The notes beneath the pieces were generated by a model. It was given only the letters and a program-made list of their open reading frames with translations, did not search any database and was not told where the DNA came from. Positions 25,262-32,579 of a stretch of DNA of 64,000 nucleotides are shown here, one piece after another. The position numbers and the translations under genes were made by a program. Source of the DNA: Aulosira sp. FACHB-615 (lineage in GTDB: Bacteria; Cyanobacteriota; Cyanobacteriia; Cyanobacteriales; Nostocaceae); contig NZ_JACJSE010000019.1 of the NCBI RefSeq assembly GCF_014698045.1, positions 61,163-125,162 on the forward strand, read 5' to 3'. Every line of letters begins with the position of its first letter. The stretch's first letter is position 1.

Positions 25262-26278
25262 TTACGATTTGCCTAATCCAGAAGAACGACGATATAGCAA
25301 CCAAATAAATAAAGGTGAACCTAATAAAGCAGTCACAGAACCTACTGGTAATTCGACTGCGCCTAGTCTAGAGAGTAAATCTGCAAAGGTGAGTAACCAT
25401 GCACCCGCCAGTGCTGACAGTGGTAAAACAAAACGGTGGTCTGTACCCACTAGCAAGCGGACTCCGTGGGGTACTATCAAACCAACAAAGCCAATCAAAC
25501 CACTAATGCTAACTGCACCTGCGGCGAGTAAAGTTGCAACACCACCAATTAATAAACGCGATCGCGTTAATGATACTCCCAAACCCACAGCCAAATCATC
25601 ACCCAAAGCCAGCACATTCACAGACCGCGCCAGCAACCATCCGCACAGCAGCGCCACCAGAATATAAGGCCCTGCTGTCGTAATTTCTTTCCATCCCCTA
25701 GCATTCAAGCTACCCACCAACCAACTCAACGCCACTTGAATGCGACCATCTTCAGCAAGTAATAATAATGTACTCTGCACCGCACCCAATAAAGAACTGA
25801 CCGCGACCCCTCCCAAAATCAGCCGTTCAATGGAAATTCCTGAACCAGCGCGACCCAAAAAAATCACTATGGCTGAGGTCAAAATTGCACCCAGCCACGC
25901 CGCAAAGGGAATAGCAATGGGGAAAAATTGCAAAGTGATCATCACAATCACAATCAATCCTGCACCTGCGGAAATCCCTAAAATAAAAGGGTCAGCTAGG
26001 CTGTTGCGTAACATTCCTTGCAGTAGTGCGCCAGACATTCCCAAAGCTGCACCCACAATCATCGCAGCCACAATTCGCGGTAGCCGTAAATCCCAGATAA
26101 TAGTTTGATTGGTGGGGTCGCCTTGATGCAAAATCGCCTCCCACAATTGCGAAAAACTCAAGAGGACTGCACCTTGAGACAGTGACAGCACTAGAGTCAT
26201 GATTAGTGCTGTACTGATGAGTAACACAGCCCAGAATATGCGGTTTTTGGTAACAGCAGCTGATAAAGGAATTTTCAT
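25262..26278 (-). CDS. ABC transporter permease, FecCD/BtuC family
   Basis: This 338-residue membrane protein has about nine or ten hydrophobic segments. It carries the FecCD hallmark Trp-Asp-Leu-Arg-Leu-Pro-Arg-Ile near residue 63, Gly-Met-Leu-Arg-Asn-Ser-Leu-Ala-Asp-Pro near 88, and the coupling region Gly-Leu-Ile-Val-Pro-His near 267. It should form a dimer that moves an iron-siderophore or corrinoid through the inner membrane, driven by the downstream ATPase. It starts at ATG 26278. The upstream spacer contains repeats and no promoter I can identify. Confidence 0.9.
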   Translation of the reverse strand: MKIPLSAAVTKNRIFWAVLLISTALIMTLVLSLSQGAVLLSFSQLWEAILHQGDPTNQTIIWDLRLPRIVAAMIVGAALGMSGALLQGMLRNSLADPFILGISAGAGLIVIVMITLQFFPIAIPFAAWLGAILTSAIVIFLGRAGSGISIERLILGGVAVSSLLGAVQSTLLLLAEDGRIQVALSWLVGSLNARGWKEITTAGPYILVALLCGWLLARSVNVLALGDDLAVGLGVSLTRSRLLIGGVATLLAAGAVSISGLIGFVGLIVPHGVRLLVGTDHRFVLPLSALAGAWLLTFADLLSRLGAVELPVGSVTALLGSPLFIWLLYRRSSGLGKS

Positions 26279-26319
26279 TAATAGACTTTAGGGACTTCCA
26301 ATTAAAAAATATCCCATCA

Positions 26320-26591
26320 TCTGGAGATAGGGAAGACGTGGGAGACAAGGGGGACAAGGTAGACAAGGTGACAAGGTAGATAAGAGAGAAAAAGCTAGTG
26401 AATTAAGACTTACGCATAAAGGTTGTGTATTGAGAATATGTGTAAGGTTTTGAACTTCAAACTCTTGATTTTTTGTCCTATTACGTAAGCACTCAGAATG
26501 TTATTACCTAAATCCTCCACTATCTTCCTTGTCCCCCTCATCTCCCTTGTCTTCCTTGTCCTCCTCATCTCCCCTATCTCCCTCGTCCTCC
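26320..26591. repeat. Inverted STRR blocks around a GACTTACGCA element
   Basis: The 313-base gap upstream of the permease gene holds three repeat features. A purine-rich block at 26320-26395 (GGAGACAAGG and GACAAGGTA units) and a pyrimidine-rich block at 26515-26591 (CTTGTCCCCCTCATCTCC) are near-complements and could form a long stem. Between them is a partial MITE with ends GACTTACGCA (26407) and TACGTAAGC (26484), related to the element at 10176. Confidence 0.5.
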
Positions 26592-27614
26592 CTAAATTAC
26601 CGTTGGGTCTTCACTGACTTTCACAACCAGCTTGCCAAAATTTTCACCCCGCAATAAGCCAATAAAAGCACGGGGCGCGTTTTCTAAACCAACTACGACA
26701 TCTTCTTTATATTTCAGTTGACCAGATTTTAACCAACCAGCCACATCACTCACAAATTCATTGGTGCGATGTTGGTAGTCACGCACTAAAAAACCTTTGA
26801 TTAACGCACGTTTGATTAACAAAGGTCTTAAGTTTGGCCCAGGAGGCGTGGATGTGGCGTTATATTCGGAAATCAAGCCGACTAAGGGAATCCGCGCCCC
26901 TAAGTTGATTTGCTGCAACACTGTTTCTAATATCACCCCAGCCGTATTATCAAAATAAATGTCAATACCATTAGGCGCTGCGGCTTTTAATGCTGCATCA
27001 AGTTCTTGGGTTTTGCGATTAATCCCCACATCAAAGCCTAGTTCTTTGACTAGATAATCTCGCTTGTCATCACTGCCAACAATACCAATAACTCGACAGC
27101 CTTTGATTTTGGCAATTTGACCTGCAACTGCACCCACAGCCCCAGAAGCAGCAGAAATCACTACTGTTTCGCCTGCTTGGGGTTGACCAATATCCAACAG
27201 CGCCGCGTAAGCAGTTAGTCCAGGCATACCCAACACACCCAAACTATAAGATAAAGGTGCTTGGCTGGGATCAAGTTTCCGCAATGTTTCGCCTTTGGCT
27301 ACTGCATAAGTTTGCCAACCATTACCACTCAGAACAAAATCCCCGGCTTGAAATTGCGGATGATTTGATTGAATGACTTGGCTAACTGTACCACCCACAA
27401 TGACGGAGTTTAATTCCACATTGGCTGCATAAGACTCTCCCTCACTAATTAACCCACGCATATAAGGGTCTAGAGATAAATAAATTGTGCGGCTGAGAAC
27501 TTCGCCTTCGCCGGGTTCTGAAATTGGCGCTTCGACTAAGGCAAAATCACTTGCTTTTGGTTCACCAACAGGGCGACTTTTGAGCAAGATTTGTTTGTTA
27601 ATTAAATCAGACAT
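26592..27614 (-). CDS. NADP-dependent medium-chain oxidoreductase (CurA/PTGR-like)
   Basis: This is a 340-residue zinc-free MDR enzyme. It has Ser-Leu-Asp-Pro-Tyr-Met-Arg-Gly near residue 48, the Rossmann motif Ser-Gly-Ala-Val-Gly-Ala-Val-Ala-Gly near 157, and Gly-Leu-Ile-Ser-Glu-Tyr-Asn near 242. Both the length and these motifs fit the curcumin/prostaglandin/leukotriene reductase branch, which reduces the double bond of enones with NADPH. It follows the VOC gene by only 3 bases with AAGGAA before its ATG, so the two are probably cotranscribed. A detoxifying role for reactive carbonyls is plausible but inferred. Confidence 0.88.
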   Translation of the reverse strand: MSDLINKQILLKSRPVGEPKASDFALVEAPISEPGEGEVLSRTIYLSLDPYMRGLISEGESYAANVELNSVIVGGTVSQVIQSNHPQFQAGDFVLSGNGWQTYAVAKGETLRKLDPSQAPLSYSLGVLGMPGLTAYAALLDIGQPQAGETVVISAASGAVGAVAGQIAKIKGCRVIGIVGSDDKRDYLVKELGFDVGINRKTQELDAALKAAAPNGIDIYFDNTAGVILETVLQQINLGARIPLVGLISEYNATSTPPGPNLRPLLIKRALIKGFLVRDYQHRTNEFVSDVAGWLKSGQLKYKEDVVVGLENAPRAFIGLLRGENFGKLVVKVSEDPTVI

Positions 27615-27617
27615 AAG

Positions 27618-27983
27618 TTATTCCTTGGTAAATTCGGCAATTTCTATTCTGTTTCCACCAGGATCACGGATAAAAAAGCGATTAAATCCCGGAATTGGTG
27701 TTCCTGGCAGAATTTCCACATCATAGGCTTTTAAATGTTCGGCGAACCCATGCAAATCATTGACTCGAAAACAAACATGTCGTCTAGATGTTTGATTATG
27801 GGTGTTTTCTTCTGGACTTACATGAATTTCTGTATTCCCCAACAAATACCACCCTCCAGAATTACTGGCTTCAGGTGGGTTAATTTCGCTTAATCCCAAA
27901 ACTTGACTGTAAAAAAACAGTATCGCCTCCTCAACTTCTCGCTGATAGGTTACTTGTATATGATGAACTGCCTCAAGTCGCAT
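27618..27983 (-). CDS. VOC/glyoxalase-family protein
   Basis: This is a 121-residue single-module vicinal-oxygen-chelate protein. It has Val-His-His-Ile-Gln-Val-Thr at the start, then Phe-Tyr-Ser-Gln-Val-Leu-Gly-Leu, then Gly-Asn-Thr-Glu-Ile-His-Val, His-Val-Cys-Phe-Arg-Val, and the C-terminal Ile-Arg-Asp-Pro-Gly-Gly-Asn-Arg-Ile-Glu-Ile. The His and Glu residues suit a divalent metal site in a dimer. The ATG at 27983 is chosen over the one six bases earlier because AGGAG lies at the right distance from it. The following oxidoreductase gene starts 3 bases after its stop. Confidence 0.85.
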   Translation of the reverse strand: MRLEAVHHIQVTYQREVEEAILFFYSQVLGLSEINPPEASNSGGWYLLGNTEIHVSPEENTHNQTSRRHVCFRVNDLHGFAEHLKAYDVEILPGTPIPGFNRFFIRDPGGNRIEIAEFTKE

Positions 27984-28155
27984 CTCCATTCTCCTGTTGA
28001 TATAAATGTCACTGGGTTGAGAAAAAATACTTGCTATTCAACAATGTTTGTGGAATACTACTCTTAAAGTACGATAAATCGGTAAAGATTTAGTAGTATT
28101 TTTAGACAAACCATAAAAATCCTGTCCTCAAAGGAATTGTGGACTAATTCTTAAG

Positions 28156-28911
28156 ATGACAAACCCAGGAATTCGGATTAATCGAGTTAAAGTCCCCAAC
28201 GGAGATTTACAGATTGACGCTTATTTAGCGGAACCTGTCAAAGAAGGGAAATTTCCCGCCGTGATTGTGATTCAGGAAATCTTTGGAGTCAACATCCACA
28301 TTCGGGAAGTTGCAGAAAGACTAGCGAATGAGGGGTATGTAGCGATCGCACCAGCATTGTTTCAACGAACTGCGCCTGGTTTTGATGCTGGTTATACCCC
28401 TGATGATATTCAGCGTGGACGCGCGGCCAAGGATCAGACAAAAGCCCAAGAGATACTGAGTGATATTCAAGCAGCGATCGCTTACTTGCGAACTCTACCA
28501 AATGTCAAAGGAGATGCGATCGGTTCTATTGGTTTCTGTTTTGGGGGTCATGTTGTTTATCTAGCAGCCACCTTACCAGATATCAAAGCCACAGCTTCCT
28601 TTTACGGTGGGGGAATTCCTAATTCTACGCCCGGTGGTGGAGAGCCGACAATTACCCGTACCTCAGAGATTAAAAACCCAATTTACGCCTTCTTTGGTAC
28701 AGAAGATAAAGGTATTCCTTTAGAACAAACCGAACAAGTAGAAGCGGAATTACAAAAACACCGCATTCCCCATCAAATTTTCCGCTATTCTGGTGCAGAA
28801 CATGGCTTTTTCTGCAATCATCGCGCCAGCTATAATGCCGAAGCTGCGGCTGATGCTTGGAAGCAAGTTTTAGGACTATTTCAGAAAAATTTACAATTGC
28901 AGCCAGTTTAA
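28156..28911 (+). CDS. Dienelactone hydrolase family protein
   Basis: This 251-residue alpha/beta hydrolase has the dienelactone hydrolase triad: Cys in Gly-Phe-Cys-Phe-Gly-Gly-His near residue 129, Asp in Gly-Thr-Glu-Asp-Lys near 179, and His in Ala-Glu-His-Gly-Phe-Phe near 216. The conserved Glu in Gln-Glu-Ile-Phe-Gly near 41 is also present. No signal peptide is present, so it acts in the cytoplasm. It is divergent from the VOC-oxidoreductase pair. Substrate unknown; enzymes of this family open lactones or esters. Confidence 0.88.
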   Translation: MTNPGIRINRVKVPNGDLQIDAYLAEPVKEGKFPAVIVIQEIFGVNIHIREVAERLANEGYVAIAPALFQRTAPGFDAGYTPDDIQRGRAAKDQTKAQEILSDIQAAIAYLRTLPNVKGDAIGSIGFCFGGHVVYLAATLPDIKATASFYGGGIPNSTPGGGEPTITRTSEIKNPIYAFFGTEDKGIPLEQTEQVEAELQKHRIPHQIFRYSGAEHGFFCNHRASYNAEAAADAWKQVLGLFQKNLQLQPV

Positions 28912-29232
28912 ACCTGAATTGCCTATTAAACATAACTCCTCCCTACCGCATAAATAACCTCTGCCATAAATTCACTGACTTGGTGATTGGTAATTAATTA
29001 TTAGTTCCCAATTGCCAGTCTTTACTTGTGTAGATGTTTACAAATTTACGAACCCAAGAACGAAAAATAATTTTTGGGCAATTTATTAAGTCAGTGAAAA
29101 CTGACTTCAATTTGTCGTGTCTAGCTTTTTTCCGAAACTTAAAAAAACAAACATTGATGTGAAAGCAGTAATGCTAACTACTGAACAATATGCCGCAATA
29201 ACTCCGAAAACAATTAGCCAGAGATAGGATTT
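28912..29232. other. Intergenic region with a small hairpin
   Basis: No gene is seen in these 321 bases. A perfect short hairpin (AAGTCAGTGAAAACTGACTT, 29089-29108) lies mid-gap and is a common type of cyanobacterial repeat. The promoter for the downstream monooxygenase pair presumably lies in the last 150 bases, but I cannot assign it. Confidence 0.4.
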
Positions 29233-30369
29233 ATGGAAATATTTTGGTATTTACCGACCCAAGGCGATGAACGATATTTAGGGACAAAAATTGGTAGACG
29301 ACAAGCTAATTATCCTTATATGCAGCAAATTGCCCAAGCTGTGGATAAATTAGGCTACGGTGGGATGTTAATTGGGACGGGACAAAAGCAGGATACTTGG
29401 ATTGTGGCTGCTTCTTTGATTCCAGTGACAGAACGCTTACGGTTTTTGGTGGCGTTTCGTCCAGCCATTATGTCACCTTCCCTTGCGGTGAGAATGGCGG
29501 CTACCTTTGACCAACTTTCTAACGGTCGGATTATTTTAAACGTGGTGACTGGTGGTGACTCTAAAGAATTAGCGAAAGATGGAGTTTTCTTAGACCATGA
29601 CCAGCGTTATGAATTGACTGATGAATTTTTAACAATTTGGCGATCGCTTATGCAAGGTGATGACGTAACCTTCAAAGGTCGCCACCTGCAAGTTGAGGGT
29701 GCTAAATTACAATTCCCCCCAGTCCAAAAGCCTTACCCGACTTTATATTTTGGCGGTTCTTCTGATGCGGCTTTGCAAGTTGCAGCCAAACACATCGATG
29801 TTTATTTAACTTGGGGTGAACCACCAGCCCAAGTTGCCGAAAAAATTGCTAAAGTCCGCCAATTAGCAGCAGAACAAGGTAGAACAGTCCGTTTTGGCAT
29901 TCGGATGCACGTTATCGTCCGGGAAACCACCCAAAAGGCTTGGGATGCAGCCAACGAACTAATCAAATATCTCGATGATGACACAATTGCATCTGCTCAC
30001 AAACGCTTTGTCCAGTCAGAATCAGCAGGACAACGGCGGATGGCGCAGCTAAATAACGGTAGTCGCCAAAATTTAGAAATTAGCCCGAATTTATGGTCTG
30101 GTGTCGGGTTAGTCCGGGGTGGTGCAGGTACAGCCTTAGTCGGAGATCCAGACACAGTGGCCGCCAGAATACAGGAATATGCTGATTTGGGGATTGATAC
30201 CTTTGTATTTTCCGGCTACCCCCACTTAGAAGAAGCTTATCGCGTCGCTGAGTTACTTTTCCCCCGCTTACCACTGCAAACTCCGCAAAACGCCATACCA
30301 CAGCAATTACCAACACCCTTTAACGAGTTTGTCACCAAGACAGATTTACTTAAACCCCAGCCTGTGTAG
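29233..30369 (+). CDS. ssuD: FMNH2-dependent alkanesulfonate monooxygenase (SsuD-like)
   Basis: The 378-residue length is normal for SsuD. This bacterial luciferase-like enzyme uses FMNH2 and O2 to release sulfite from alkanesulfonates. The sequence begins with Glu-Ile-Phe-Trp-Tyr-Leu-Pro-Thr and has the flavin-site region Asn-Val-Val-Thr-Gly-Gly-Asp near residue 103, Tyr-Phe-Gly-Gly-Ser-Ser near 176 and Gly-Asp-Pro-Asp-Thr-Val near 306. The next gene, 44 bases downstream, encodes a second flavin monooxygenase. No sulfonate ABC transporter or flavin reductase (SsuE) gene is nearby. It is likely expressed under sulfur limitation, which is inferred from family knowledge. Confidence 0.9.
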   Translation: MEIFWYLPTQGDERYLGTKIGRRQANYPYMQQIAQAVDKLGYGGMLIGTGQKQDTWIVAASLIPVTERLRFLVAFRPAIMSPSLAVRMAATFDQLSNGRIILNVVTGGDSKELAKDGVFLDHDQRYELTDEFLTIWRSLMQGDDVTFKGRHLQVEGAKLQFPPVQKPYPTLYFGGSSDAALQVAAKHIDVYLTWGEPPAQVAEKIAKVRQLAAEQGRTVRFGIRMHVIVRETTQKAWDAANELIKYLDDDTIASAHKRFVQSESAGQRRMAQLNNGSRQNLEISPNLWSGVGLVRGGAGTALVGDPDTVAARIQEYADLGIDTFVFSGYPHLEEAYRVAELLFPRLPLQTPQNAIPQQLPTPFNEFVTKTDLLKPQPV

Positions 30370-30413
30370 TTGCAGGCGATCGCATTTATGTTTCTACCAT
30401 AAGGATAAAAGTA

Positions 30414-31793
30414 ATGAGTACGCCAAAAAAACAAATAAAGCTGGGTGCATTTTTATCCAGTAGTGGACATCACCTAGCCTCATGGCGGCATCCCAATGCA
30501 CAAGCTGACGGTGGTTTGAACTTAAACCATTTTAAACGCCTTGCCCAGACCGCAGAACGGGGCAAATTTGATATGATTTTCTTTGCTGATGGAGTATCTG
30601 TGCGCGATCGCGGTCAAGGTACAGAAGTTTTAAGCCGGAATGGGAAACTCGTCCATTTTGAACCCCTGACCCTGCTTTCAGCCTTGTCTGTAGTCACAGA
30701 ACGCATTGGGTTAACCGCGACAGTCTCCACCACCTACAACGAACCCTATCACCTCGCCCGGAAGTTTGCTTCCCTCGACTATCTTAGTGGTGGTCGTGCT
30801 GGTTGGAATCTCGTCACCTCCGCCACCGAATCAGAAGCATTGAACTTCAACCGAGAACAACACATGGAACATACTCTGCGTTATGAACGCGCCCGCGAGT
30901 TTGTCGATGTTGTCACTAAACTTTGGGACAGTTGGGAAGACGATGCTTTCTTGCAAGATAAAGAATCAGGTATTTACTTCGACCCAGATAAATTACACGT
31001 TCCCAACCACAAAGGCGAACATTTTGCGGTGCGCGGCCCGTTGAATGTCGCGCGTCCCATCCAAGGATATCCAGTCATTATTCAAGCTGGTTCCTCAGAA
31101 GATGGTAAAAATCTCGCCGCCCAAACCGCAGAAGTTATCTTCACAGCCCAACAAACCCTAGAAGAAGCCCAAGCCTTCTATACTGACGTGAAAGGTAGAC
31201 TCGCCCAATATGGACGTTCCCCAGAACATCTGAAAATTATGCCCGGTGTATTCCCCGTCATTGGTAGAACTGAACAAGAAGCCAAGGATAAATTCGAGCA
31301 AATTCAAGAGTTAATTGATCCTGTGGTTGGCTTGAATTTGTTGGGAGGAATGATTGGTGGATTTGATTTATCAGCCTACCCATTAGATGGGCCATTACCA
31401 GAACTTCCGGAGACAAACGGTGGTAAAAGCCGTCAAAAACTTTTGACAGACCTCGCTCGCAGAGAAAATTTAACAATTCGACAACTGTATTTATCAATAG
31501 CTGGCGCACGCGGACATCGGCAAATTCTCGGCACACCAGAACAAATTGCTGACCAATTAGAAGATTGGTTTATTCATGGTGGGGCTGATGGATTTAATAT
31601 TATGCCGCCTTGGCTACCGGGAGGTTTAGATGAGTTTGTAGATTTGGTCATCCCCGAACTGCAACGCCGGGGACTATTCCGCACCGAGTATGAAGGCTGG
31701 ACACTGCGTGAACATCTTGAGTTACCTCGTCCAGTTAACCAGTTTAGTCAAACGCAAGTTAATTCTCAAACTGTAGCAGTTGCTTCTGTTTGA
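30414..31793 (+). CDS. NtaA/SnaA/DszA-family flavin monooxygenase
   Basis: This 459-residue class C flavin monooxygenase has Leu-Gly-Ala-Phe-Leu at the start, Phe-Phe-Ala-Asp-Gly-Val-Ser near residue 56, Gly-Arg-Ala-Gly-Trp-Asn-Leu-Val-Thr-Ser near 132, Val-Ile-Ile-Gln-Ala-Gly-Ser-Ser near 221 and Asp-Gly-Phe-Asn-Ile-Met-Pro-Pro near 394. The family includes nitrilotriacetate and dibenzothiophene-sulfone monooxygenases, which need reduced FMN from a separate reductase. AAGGA lies 7 bases before the ATG. It is almost certainly in an operon with the SsuD-like gene. A strong terminator follows. Confidence 0.88.
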   Translation: MSTPKKQIKLGAFLSSSGHHLASWRHPNAQADGGLNLNHFKRLAQTAERGKFDMIFFADGVSVRDRGQGTEVLSRNGKLVHFEPLTLLSALSVVTERIGLTATVSTTYNEPYHLARKFASLDYLSGGRAGWNLVTSATESEALNFNREQHMEHTLRYERAREFVDVVTKLWDSWEDDAFLQDKESGIYFDPDKLHVPNHKGEHFAVRGPLNVARPIQGYPVIIQAGSSEDGKNLAAQTAEVIFTAQQTLEEAQAFYTDVKGRLAQYGRSPEHLKIMPGVFPVIGRTEQEAKDKFEQIQELIDPVVGLNLLGGMIGGFDLSAYPLDGPLPELPETNGGKSRQKLLTDLARRENLTIRQLYLSIAGARGHRQILGTPEQIADQLEDWFIHGGADGFNIMPPWLPGGLDEFVDLVIPELQRRGLFRTEYEGWTLREHLELPRPVNQFSQTQVNSQTVAVASV

Positions 31794-31815
31794 TCAATCT
31801 CTTAATTTCTCAAGC

Positions 31816-31850
31816 AGAGGGGTATACAGATGTATGCCCCTCTATCTTTA
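31816..31850 (+). terminator. Terminator after the monooxygenase operon
   Basis: The stem AGAGGGGTATACAGATGTATGCCCCTCT is nearly perfect and is followed by ATCTTTAATT, 22 bases past the stop codon. The T-run is short, so the strength is uncertain. Confidence 0.6.
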
Positions 31851-31887
31851 ATTAGATTACATTCTTTACGCAATGTGCGACTTGATC

Positions 31888-31980
31888 TCAAACCTAACCC
31901 CCAACCCCTTCCCTTGTAGGGAAGGGGAGTAAGAATTAAAGCCTCTCTCCGTTGCGGGGAGAGGAATGGAAGTGGGGTTT
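31888..31980. repeat. Cyanobacterial CCCCTTCCCTTGTAGGG palindromic repeat
   Basis: Two hairpins in tandem, CCCCTTCCCTTGTAGGGAAGGGG (31906-31928) and CCTCTCTCCGTTGCGGGGAGAGG, lie between AACCTAACCCCC and GTGGGGTTT arms. The same repeat type was the landing site of the element at 35346. No coding content. Confidence 0.55.
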
Positions 31981-32048
31981 AAAAAATAAGTCGCACATCT
32001 GTTATGCTCAGGAAAATAAGTATAATCTCGGAATATTATTGTTAAGTT

Positions 32049-32510
32049 ATGGAACCAGTAACCTTAACAGCCGTAGGAACTGCGATCGCTACTATAGTTT
32101 TAACTAAGGCTTTAGAAAGAACAGGCGAAATGCTGGGGGAAGCTGCATTAGAAAAAAGTAACGAGTTAATCGCCAAGCTACGCCAGAAAAATAAGCTGCC
32201 CTCGTCCTTAGCGAATACGCCAGAGGGAAAGGCAGAGGAAGCGTTAGATTATGGTAATGCTGTGTTGGAGTTGAAAGCCGCAGCCGATACAGATACCGAA
32301 ATTGCTCAATCAGTGCGGGAAGTGGAAGCCACAATCAATCAAGATCAGTCCCAGACTGCTGAGGAAATTCAAAAATTAGCCGCAGAAATTCAAGCGCAGC
32401 CAGCAATTGTTAATAACTTTGCCAAGTTAGCAGAAAGTATCCAAGCTGAAAAAGGGTCAATGGTTGCCCAACAAATCACAATTAATAATCCGCAAAACAC
32501 ATACAACTGA
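32049..32510 (+). pseudogene. N-terminal part of a STAND protein, cut off by in-frame TGA
   Basis: The frame encodes 153 residues. A hydrophobic N-terminus (Ala-Val-Gly-Thr-Ala-Ile-Ala-Thr-Ile-Val-Leu) is followed by charged helices with a coiled-coil look and an Asn/Gln-rich end. It stops at TGA 32508-32510. After this codon the same frame stays open through Pro-Pro-Glu-Gln-Glu-Arg-Val-Lys-Ser-Asn-Pro and runs straight into the NB-ARC protein below. So this is best read as the N-terminal signalling region of one 991-residue STAND protein. Premature termination, translational readthrough and a sequencing error are all possible. As it stands, the segment would be made as a separate short protein. 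Confidence 0.7.
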
Positions 32511-32579
32511 CTACAGCCGCCCGAACAGGAACGGGTAAAGTCAAATCCTGAAATACCGCAAAATTTACCCCTGAGTGGG

